In this document: in pieces, positions 1 through 6,564 of the stretch | Position numbering within the stretch: the stretch's first letter is position 1 | How the letters are laid out: each line of letters opens with the position of its first letter | Assembly (NCBI GenBank): GCA_009377475.1 | Contig: WHTY01000002.1 | Location: 1-64,000 of the forward strand | Direction of reading: 5' to 3' | Origin: Actinophytocola sp. | GTDB lineage: Bacteria > Actinomycetota > Actinomycetes > Mycobacteriales > Pseudonocardiaceae | Length of the DNA stretch: 64,000 nt | The notes under the pieces: generated by a model | Database searches by the model: none | What the model was told of the DNA's origin: nothing | The model's input: only the letters and a program-made list of their open reading frames with translations | Position numbers and translations under genes: made by a program

Positions 1-1
1 C

Positions 2-79
2 GCCGGATACGCCGACCTCAAGGTACCCATCCCCTGGTGGAACAACCGCACCCTACGATTCACCTTCCCACCCCGCTGA
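2..79 (+). CDS. C-terminal tail of a gene entering from the left
   Basis: An open frame runs in from the window edge and ends at TGA 77-79. Only 25 residues are visible; they contain KVPIPWWNN and end RFTFPPR. The tail is rich in Trp, Pro and aromatic residues. I do not recognise the family. The neighbouring MFS gene is convergent, so this tail marks the end of a separate transcription unit. Confidence 0.4.
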   Translation, partial: AGYADLKVPIPWWNNRTLRFTFPPR

Positions 80-136
80 CCACCGCCCGACAGCACACGT
101 GAGACCTCAACACAATTACCGCACCGGGAATCGAGG

Positions 137-1396
137 TTAGGTGCGGCGGAGGAGGGGAAAGCTGAGCACCAGCAGGACGCCCGCGACGACGAAGATCGAG
201 GAGTAGCCCTTCGTGTCCTCGAAGGCGAGCACCGGCAGTGACGCGGTGAACTTCACCGTCAGTCCCGCGAGCAGCGGCCCGATCAGCACGCCGAGCCCGC
301 GGCTGAGCCCGAACACGCCCGCGCCCGTGCCGTGCTCGGACAGCCGGGGCAGCAGGCCCATCAGCAGGGAGTACGGCAGCGTCATCAGGATGACGGCGGC
401 GAAGGCCACCGGCACGACGGCCGCCAGGAACGCGGTGTTCGTCGTCAGCACGGCGGGCAGGAGGCCGATGGTGAACACGACCAGCCCGAACCGCATCGTC
501 TTGCGGTGGCCGTAACGGTCGGCGAGCGTGCCGGACAGCGGCGCCGCCAGGATGGCCGCCCCGCCGACCAGCGCCAACGCGGTGGACGACTGATTCAGCG
601 AGAAGCCGAGGCCGATGGTCAAGTACAGCACCACGAACGTCCGCAGCGCGGCGACCGCACCTTCCCAGCAGGCGTTGGCGCAGAACCACGCCCTGATCCG
701 CGCGTCCCGCGCCAAGATGCCGATTCCGTGCGCGATGCTCGTGCGCTGTGCCGGCGGGGACGGCGACGGCCATGGCTTGCTCCGCAGCGCCAGCCACAAC
801 CCCGCCGTGAACAGCGTGATCGCGGCGGCCCCGACGAGGAACGGCAACGGTTGCGCGAAGCTCAGCAGGAACCCGCCGCCTGAGATGCCCAGCAGCAGTC
901 CCGCCGAGCGCATCCCGCCCTGGAAGCCCAGCGACCTGCCCCGGAACTCGTGCGGCACCAGGTCGGGATAGAGCGCGTAGTACGGTGTGTAGTACGCGAA
1001 GTAGCCGATGAAGAACACGCCGAGCGCCATCACCAGCAGCGTGAGCGTGCCCGCGGCGAGCGGCATCACCACCAGCGCGGCGACCGCCACAACGCCGCCG
1101 CCGGCCACGATGGCCAGCCTGCCGCCGAACCGGCGGCTCAACTGGTCCGACACGCCGCCCGCGAGCACCGGCACGAACAGCGAGAACAGGCCCTCCCCGC
1201 CGATGATCAGTCCGGTCACCGCTGGCCCGGACAGCTCGTGGATGAGGACGGGGCCGTAGGTGGTGACCAGGGTGTAGGCCAGGGCCATGCCGAAGGCGGG
1301 GGAGCCGAGCGCGAACAGGAACGTGCGCTCGTTCCACTGCAGCGCGCGGTGCGACACCGAGGCCCTCGCGTCCCGATGCGCCTCCTCGGCGGGCAT
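137..1396 (-). CDS. MFS transporter
   Basis: A 419-residue protein with about twelve hydrophobic segments, the usual size of a major facilitator superfamily permease. The loop after helix 2 carries a motif-A-like stretch (GGVSDQLSRRFGGR) and the matching loop of the second half carries GTLADRYGHRK, the internal duplication expected of MFS proteins. It should act in the cytoplasmic membrane as a proton-coupled drug, sugar or metabolite porter; the substrate cannot be read from sequence. The ATG at 1396 is preceded by GAAAGGAGG at good spacing, which fixes the start. It is the last minus-strand gene before the window edge and appears monocistronic. Confidence 0.85.
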   Translation of the reverse strand: MPAEEAHRDARASVSHRALQWNERTFLFALGSPAFGMALAYTLVTTYGPVLIHELSGPAVTGLIIGGEGLFSLFVPVLAGGVSDQLSRRFGGRLAIVAGGGVVAVAALVVMPLAAGTLTLLVMALGVFFIGYFAYYTPYYALYPDLVPHEFRGRSLGFQGGMRSAGLLLGISGGGFLLSFAQPLPFLVGAAAITLFTAGLWLALRSKPWPSPSPPAQRTSIAHGIGILARDARIRAWFCANACWEGAVAALRTFVVLYLTIGLGFSLNQSSTALALVGGAAILAAPLSGTLADRYGHRKTMRFGLVVFTIGLLPAVLTTNTAFLAAVVPVAFAAVILMTLPYSLLMGLLPRLSEHGTGAGVFGLSRGLGVLIGPLLAGLTVKFTASLPVLAFEDTKGYSSIFVVAGVLLVLSFPLLRRT

Positions 1397-1445
1397 CCTG
1401 GCCTCCTTTCGGCGGTTCGGTGTTCAGCCCTGCGTCGGCGGAGCG

Positions 1446-1904
1446 TCAGCGCGCGCTGTCGATGTCGCTCGTGCCGCCTGCGCCGTCGGTGCTGCCTGCG
1501 CCGTCCTGTGCGCTGAGCACCGCGAGCCCCGCCGCGAACGCCGTCGACCCGCCCGCGAGCACCAGCACGAGCAGCCGGCCCCGGCGCGGTAGACGTCGCC
1601 AGGACGCGAGCGTCGCCCCGGTGTCCACCGCGTCGGCCGCGCCACCGGCGATGATCCACGGCAGCATGTCTTTCCCGTTCGCCGCAGCGGCGGCCATGCC
1701 GACGCCGAGGCTGAGGTCGCGCCCGCCGAGCGCGCGGGCGAGCACCGCTCCGGCGTGGGGCGGCCGGACCCTGCCGACCCACGGTCGCGCGACGACCGCC
1801 GGTTTGGCCAGGGCCACGACGCCGAGTGCGGCGCGCGCAAGCCCCCACAGCCCTGCGGCGGGCCGTGCTGCGCGGGTGAGATCCCGGCTGAGATCAGTGG
1901 TCAT
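1446..1904 (-). CDS. Small integral membrane protein (DUF4267-like)
   Basis: A 152-residue protein. The start at 1904 (MTTDLSRDL) was chosen because CCGAGGAGGAGCGCCC lies directly upstream; the longer open frame lacks a ribosome site. Four hydrophobic segments can be traced (WGLARAALGVVALAKP, LSLGVGMAAAAANG, LPWIIAGGAADAVDTGA, LLVLVLAGGSTAFAAGLAVL). The layout resembles small DUF4267-type actinobacterial membrane proteins, but that placement is a guess. The last 15 residues are a Gly/Ser/Thr/Asp-rich tail. No enzymatic motif is visible. It lies 49 bp upstream of the MFS gene and could share its transcript. Confidence 0.65.
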   Translation of the reverse strand: MTTDLSRDLTRAARPAAGLWGLARAALGVVALAKPAVVARPWVGRVRPPHAGAVLARALGGRDLSLGVGMAAAAANGKDMLPWIIAGGAADAVDTGATLASWRRLPRRGRLLVLVLAGGSTAFAAGLAVLSAQDGAGSTDGAGGTSDIDSAR

Positions 1905-2080
1905 GGGCGCTCCTCCTCGGTGGCCTCGTGTGGTTGTCGCGGCCGCCCGTCGTGAGGTTGCACCGGTTGCACAGTGGACAGTCCGCTTCCTCAACCTGTA
2001 GCGCGCTTGCTGGCCGAGCGCCAGTTGGCGCACAGCGGCGCACCACGGGGGTACCCGGTGTCGAAACCCGCGCACAGCAA

Positions 2081-2110
2081 CCTGGCGCCGGGCAACGCAC
2101 CGGCGCCAGG
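2081..2110 (-). terminator. GC-rich hairpin behind the DUF4383 gene
   Basis: A perfect 11-bp stem (CCTGGCGCCGG pairing with CCGGCGCCAGG) with an 8-base loop. It lies 17 bp past the stop of the minus-strand gene at 2127-2576. There is no clear U-tract, which is common for actinobacterial terminators. Confidence 0.6.
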
Positions 2111-2126
2111 GTCGTCGTGGTAAGGC

Positions 2127-2576
2127 TCAGCCCGCCCGTCGTGCGAGGCCGCCCGACGCGATCGCGACGACGATGGCCACCACCGCGAGCACCGCGTGCA
2201 GGATGTTGTCCGCCGTGTCGACCGGGATGAGGCCGAGGATGTCGGTGCCAGCGGCGAAGCCCCAGATCGTCACCACGCCGTAGACGACGCCGAACGCGAG
2301 CAGGCCGACTGCCGCCGCCGTCCCGTTCGCCATCACGGCCAGCAGGAAGACGCCGGTCGCGATGTGGACGACGTTGTGCCAACCGTTCACCGCGAAGCCG
2401 AACAGTTGGCCGCTCTCCAAATTGTCGCCGACGGTGAAGCTGCTGTCGCCGAGAAAGAAGCCCAGGATGCCCGCCACCACGAGGACGACGCCGACGACGC
2501 CCGAGGTGAGCTGGGCCAGCGAGCGGGCCGCCCCTGCGGTGGACTTGCTCGCCTGAGTATCCGGGTCCGAGTTCAT
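2127..2576 (-). CDS. DUF4383 family membrane protein
   Basis: A 149-residue protein with four predicted transmembrane segments and the pattern typical of DUF4383: a helix ending GFFLGDSS, then FAVNGWHNVVHIATG, then a helix pair around YGVVTIWGF and LIPVDTADNILHAVLAV. The histidine of NGWHNVVH and the late DTADNILH motif are conserved in that family. Its function is unknown. The start at 2576 (MNSDPDTQ) follows GGAAGGAGAAACC; the upstream MLPHRKEKP extension is rejected for lack of a ribosome site. It ends at a GC-rich hairpin and appears monocistronic. Confidence 0.85.
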   Translation of the reverse strand: MNSDPDTQASKSTAGAARSLAQLTSGVVGVVLVVAGILGFFLGDSSFTVGDNLESGQLFGFAVNGWHNVVHIATGVFLLAVMANGTAAAVGLLAFGVVYGVVTIWGFAAGTDILGLIPVDTADNILHAVLAVVAIVVAIASGGLARRAG

Positions 2577-2802
2577 TGGTTTCTCCTTCCGATGCGGAAG
2601 CACGGGTGTGTTCTGCTGGCTGAACTACACACCTCGGAACGCTGCGACGCTGGCTGAATACCCTGGTGACCGGCGTGTTTGACCGGATCGGGTGACATGG
2701 CCGGTCTGTGCTCATCGGCCGGGCCCGTAGCGGGTTCGTACGCTGCGAACCATGACGGCGGCGTACCCACTTCGCTTCTCCGGCACGCACCGAGACACCG
2801 CG

Positions 2803-3732
2803 TCAGGGCGCGAGGGTGTCGGCGTCGGCGGCGAGGTCGCGCCACCGCAGCACCGGACGTCCACCCAGCCTGCCCGCGCTGTTGGCTGCTGCCGCGACGG
2901 CGAACGCCGCCGCACGCCGGGTGCCTTCGCCGTGGGCGAGCGCCGCGGTGAACGCGCCGATGAGCGCGTCGCCCGCGCCGGTTGTGTCGACGACGTTGAC
3001 GTCGAGCAGCGGGAACAGCTGCCTGCCGGTGCGGCTGACGAACAGGTTGCCCGCGCCGCTGACGGCGAGAACGACGAGGGTGGGGCCGTACTCAAGCAGC
3101 CGGGTCGCCGCGTACGCGGCGGTGGTGACGTCGGTGATCGGCTGCCCGGTGAGCAGTCGCGCCTCGTGCTCGTTCGCGCGGATCACGTGGGTGCGGGACA
3201 ACACTTCGGCGACGTCGTCCTCGGACCCGCTCGGCGCGCCGTAGAGGATGACCCGCGCGCCCGCGTCCCGCGCCAGTCGCGTCGCGAGCAGCATCGCGTC
3301 GAGCGGCTGCTGCAACTGGCAGAGCACCCACCTGGCGCGCTTGATCAGCGACGACGCGGCGAAGACGTCGCCCTCGGTGAGCAGGACGTCGGTGGGGATG
3401 TGCTCCAGGTACCGCCACCGGTGCGTGTTGTCCACGATGTCGGTGATCAGCGCCGTCTGCGCGCCCTCGCGGGAGACGACGTGGCTGACGTCGATGCGGT
3501 CGCTGCGGGCCTGCTCAAGCAGCCGCGCACCGACGGAGTCGTTGCCGACGACGCCGACCAGGGAGACGGGCACCCCGAGCTGGGTGAGCGTGACCGACTG
3601 GTTGGCGCCCTTCCCGCCGAGCATCTCGCGGCGCGTGCGCACCGCGGCGCTGCCGTGCGGGCCTGGGACGTCATCGACCCTGAGGACGAGGTCCCGCGCC
3701 ACCTGTCCGAGCACGACTACCTCATCCGCCAT
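2803..3732 (-). CDS. PfkB-family carbohydrate kinase (ribokinase-like)
   Basis: A 309-residue protein, the usual ribokinase length. The N-terminal substrate region carries LGGKGANQSVTLTQLG near residue 38, and the C-terminal PfkB signature VDTTGAGDALIGAF near residue 245 supplies the anion hole and the catalytic aspartate. It should transfer the ATP gamma-phosphate to a sugar or nucleoside in the cytoplasm; ribose is the best guess, but other pentoses or nucleosides are possible. No sugar transporter or isomerase lies beside it, so context does not refine the substrate. The 226 bp between its stop and the DUF4383 start hold nothing recognisable. Confidence 0.85.
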   Translation of the reverse strand: MADEVVVLGQVARDLVLRVDDVPGPHGSAAVRTRREMLGGKGANQSVTLTQLGVPVSLVGVVGNDSVGARLLEQARSDRIDVSHVVSREGAQTALITDIVDNTHRWRYLEHIPTDVLLTEGDVFAASSLIKRARWVLCQLQQPLDAMLLATRLARDAGARVILYGAPSGSEDDVAEVLSRTHVIRANEHEARLLTGQPITDVTTAAYAATRLLEYGPTLVVLAVSGAGNLFVSRTGRQLFPLLDVNVVDTTGAGDALIGAFTAALAHGEGTRRAAAFAVAAAANSAGRLGGRPVLRWRDLAADADTLAP

Positions 3733-3784
3733 GGTTCAGGCATACCCCAGAGCGGGGCGGATTCACACCACCGGGGTAGTGGCT

Positions 3785-3843
3785 GGTGTCGTGAAGGGCA
3801 TCTTATGGGCACCAGACGCCCATAAGATGCCCTTCACGACACC
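3785..3843 (-). terminator. Perfect 26-bp inverted repeat behind the molybdoenzyme/SulP operon
   Basis: Arms at 3785-3810 and 3818-3843 are exact reverse complements over 26 bp with a 7-base loop. The hairpin begins 8 bp beyond the stop codon of the sulP gene. The core GTGAAGGGCATCTTATGGGC resembles a second perfect hairpin at 15652-15706 (shared TGAAGGG..TCTTA), so it may belong to a dispersed palindrome family used as terminators. Confidence 0.8.
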
Positions 3844-3851
3844 TCCACCCC

Positions 3852-5420
3852 TCACTCCAGCGGGTCCGTGTCCGGCCCGAGCACCCGGTGCGTCAGGCGT
3901 TCGGACTGCGGGGGGATGTCGTGCACTTCGGCCTCCAGCCCGGCGACGCGCGCCTGGTCGAGCACCGACCGCAGGACGAGCGCGCCGGTGGTGTCGATGC
4001 GGCCGAGCCGGTTCAGCTCGATCACGAGGCGGGTGGCGTCCGGGTGGTCGGCGAGCGCGTCGAGCAGCGCGGCGTCCAGCTTCTGCGCGGTGCTGAACCA
4101 CAGCACGCCGCGCGGGGTGAAGGTGAGCACGCCGTCGTGCTCGGCGACGTCGATCTCCAGTTGCAGCGACCGCCACAGGAACACGCCGATCGACAGTGCC
4201 ACCCCTGTCACCACCGCCAGGTCGAGCCGGGGCGCGAGCAGCAGCGTCGCGGCGAACGTCGTCCAGGCGATCAGCGCCTGCGGCAGCGACAGCCGCCACA
4301 GCCGCCACAGCGGACGGATGCGCATCAGGCTGATCACCGACACGATCACGATCGCGCCGAGCACCGCAAGCGGCAGCGGCTCAAGCACGGACGCGAACGG
4401 CAGGAACGCCAGCACCGTCAGCCCGGTGAACGTGCCCGCCATCCTGGTGCGTGCGCCGGAGAGCCGGTTCACCGAGCTGCGGGAGAACGACCCGCCGCAC
4501 GGCATCCCGCCGAACGCCGCCGCCGCGACGTTGGCCGCGCCCTGGCTGATGAACTCACGGTTGGCGCTCCACCGGGTGCGGTCCTCCGACGCGAACCGCC
4601 GCGAGATCGACGCCGCCTCGGAGAACCCGATCAGCGCGATGATGACGCCTGACAACAGCAACGGCGGGAGCTTGGTCCAGGGGAGTTCGTCCAGCGTGAA
4701 CGGCAGGAACCCGGACGGGACCGGGCCGACGACGTCGCCGGAGTAGAAGCCCGCGCCGGACACCGCCATGCCGACGAGCGCCGCCACCAGCACGCCGGGG
4801 AACAGCGCGTGCAGCTTGCGGCCGCCGAGGATGAGCACCGCCGTCGCCGCTGTCATCAGCAGCGCCGCGAGGGCCCAGCGGTCAGGATGCGCGAGCGACC
4901 ACACCGCCGGCAGGATCGGGTTGTCGTAGTCGGGTGGGATCACGCCGAGCGCCTTCGGGAGCTGCGAGCTGGCGATCAGGATCGCGGCGGCCGGCACGAA
5001 CCCGAGCAGCATCGGCTGCGACATCAGGTACGCCACCCAGCCCGCGCGCAGCAGCCCCAGCGCCACCCTGGTCACGCCGACGACGAGGGCGAGCGCGAGC
5101 CCGAGGCCGACGTACTCCGGGCTGCCCGGCGTCGCCATGGTGCTCAGCGCGCCGAACGTCAGCAGCGACGTGATCGCGACCGGCCCGGTCTGGAGGTATG
5201 GCGACGACGCGAACAGCGCCGCGACGATCGGGGGCAGCGCCCCGGCGTAGAGGCCGACGATCGGCGGCATCCCGGCGAGGTCGGCGTAGGCGAGCGACTG
5301 CGGAATGCCGATCATGGCGACGGTGATCCCGGCGAGCAGGTCGTGCCAGAGCCAGCTGCGCAAGGGCGGTCGTCCGCCCTGGTCAGTGCGTCGCATCGCC
5401 GCCAGCTCCCGCAGGTTCAC
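3852..5420 (-). CDS. SulP-family inorganic anion transporter with STAS domain
   Basis: A 522-residue protein. The N-terminal ~400 residues form the hydrophobic SulP/SLC26 core, with the family signature region (ITVAMIGIPQSLAYADLAGMPPIVGLY) near residue 32 and a conserved GGMPCGGSFSRSSVN block near residue 310. The C-terminal ~100 residues are a STAS domain (FTPRGVLWFSTAQKL ... VIELNRLGRIDTTGA). SulP proteins move sulfate, bicarbonate or dicarboxylates across the cytoplasmic membrane. A GTG start at 5420 follows GAGGTGA. It sits 28 bp behind the Mrp gene and is the last gene of the molybdoenzyme operon, so its anion may be that enzyme's substrate or product. Confidence 0.88.
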   Translation of the reverse strand: MNLRELAAMRRTDQGGRPPLRSWLWHDLLAGITVAMIGIPQSLAYADLAGMPPIVGLYAGALPPIVAALFASSPYLQTGPVAITSLLTFGALSTMATPGSPEYVGLGLALALVVGVTRVALGLLRAGWVAYLMSQPMLLGFVPAAAILIASSQLPKALGVIPPDYDNPILPAVWSLAHPDRWALAALLMTAATAVLILGGRKLHALFPGVLVAALVGMAVSGAGFYSGDVVGPVPSGFLPFTLDELPWTKLPPLLLSGVIIALIGFSEAASISRRFASEDRTRWSANREFISQGAANVAAAAFGGMPCGGSFSRSSVNRLSGARTRMAGTFTGLTVLAFLPFASVLEPLPLAVLGAIVIVSVISLMRIRPLWRLWRLSLPQALIAWTTFAATLLLAPRLDLAVVTGVALSIGVFLWRSLQLEIDVAEHDGVLTFTPRGVLWFSTAQKLDAALLDALADHPDATRLVIELNRLGRIDTTGALVLRSVLDQARVAGLEAEVHDIPPQSERLTHRVLGPDTDPLE

Positions 5421-5448
5421 TCATCACCTCGTTGTTCTCACACCACAC

Positions 5449-6564
5449 TCAGACAACACTCAGAGGCAGCGGCACCCCCGCCAGGGACCGCGTCACCACC
5501 GGCAGTCGCGTCGCCACCTCGGTCAACGCCATGGCGGACGGCGCGTCCGGCGTGCTGGCCACCACCGGGGTACCCGCGTCGCCGGACGCGGTCAGCGCGG
5601 CGTCGATCGGGATCTGCCCGAGCAGGTCGGTGTCCAGCTCGTCCGCCAGCCGCTGACCACCGCCGGTGCCGAACAACGCCGTGTGCCTGCCGCACTCGCA
5701 GGCGAGCGCGCTCATGTTCTCCACCACCCCGGCGACCGGCATCCGCATGTCGCGCGCCATCCGCCCCACCCGTGAGGCCACCGACTGCGCCGCGACCTGC
5801 GGCGTGGTGACCGCGAGCAACGCGGCCTGGGGGAGCAGTTCCAGCAGCGACAGCGTGATGTCACCGGTACCGGGCGGCAGATCGATCAGCACAATGTCAG
5901 GGTCGTCCCAGTGTACGTCGGTCAGGAACTGCTCTAACGCCTTGTGCAGCATCGGCCCGCGCCACACGACCGGCTCGTTCTCGTCCACGAAGAACCCCAC
6001 CGACATCAGCCGTACCCCGTGCGCCTCCACCGGCAGCATCAGCCCCTTCAGCGCCACCGGGTTGCGCCGCACCCCGAACAGCTGCGGCACCGAGTAGCCC
6101 CAGACGTCGGCGTCCAGCACGCCCACCCGCTTGCCCTGCGCGGCGAGCGCGACCGCGAGGTTGGCGGTGATGGTGGACTTGCCGACGCCGCCCTTGCCGC
6201 TGGCCACGGCGTAGACGCGGGTGTGCTCGCCGATGCCGGTGGCGCGCTGTTCCCGCAGCCGCTGCGACAGCGCCAGGCGTTCCCGCTCCGACAGCGTGCC
6301 GAAGCTGACCTCGACCGCGCTGACCCCGGCGACCGACAGCGCCGCCGCCGTGACGTCCTCGCGCAGCCGCTCCCGCAGCGGGCAGCTGGACGTCGTCAGC
6401 GCGACCTCGACGTGCACCCGGCCGCCGCGTCCGGCCTGTGCGGCGCGCAGCATGCCAAGCGAGCCCAGGCTCCGGTGGATCTCCGGGTCCTCGACGGCGG
6501 CGACGGCCTCCCACAACGCCGCCTCGTCGACGCCGGTGGTGCGCAGCCGGGTCAGCATGGTCAT
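5449..6564 (-). CDS. Mrp/NBP35-type P-loop ATPase (Fe-S carrier)
   Basis: A 371-residue protein. The N-terminal ~90 residues are a MIP18/DUF59 domain (AVEDPEIHRSLGSLGM), followed by the deviant Walker A ASGKGGVGKSTITANLAVAL near residue 120 and the switch DLPPGTGDITLSL. Mrp proteins bind and transfer [4Fe-4S] clusters to apo-proteins in the cytoplasm; the usual C-terminal CxxC appears here as ACECG. The start at 6564 overlaps the oxidoreductase stop by 4 bp (ATGA), which implies translational coupling. This placement suggests it helps mature the iron-sulfur molybdoenzyme encoded upstream. An in-frame extension upstream of 6564 lies inside that gene and was not used. Confidence 0.87.
   Translation of the reverse strand: MTMLTRLRTTGVDEAALWEAVAAVEDPEIHRSLGSLGMLRAAQAGRGGRVHVEVALTTSSCPLRERLREDVTAAALSVAGVSAVEVSFGTLSERERLALSQRLREQRATGIGEHTRVYAVASGKGGVGKSTITANLAVALAAQGKRVGVLDADVWGYSVPQLFGVRRNPVALKGLMLPVEAHGVRLMSVGFFVDENEPVVWRGPMLHKALEQFLTDVHWDDPDIVLIDLPPGTGDITLSLLELLPQAALLAVTTPQVAAQSVASRVGRMARDMRMPVAGVVENMSALACECGRHTALFGTGGGQRLADELDTDLLGQIPIDAALTASGDAGTPVVASTPDAPSAMALTEVATRLPVVTRSLAGVPLPLSVV

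Noticed and set aside
1905-2126. Upstream extension of the small membrane protein at 1446-1904
   Set aside because: The extension contains the downstream terminator hairpin of the neighbouring gene and lacks a ribosome site; the ATG at 1904 has a strong one.
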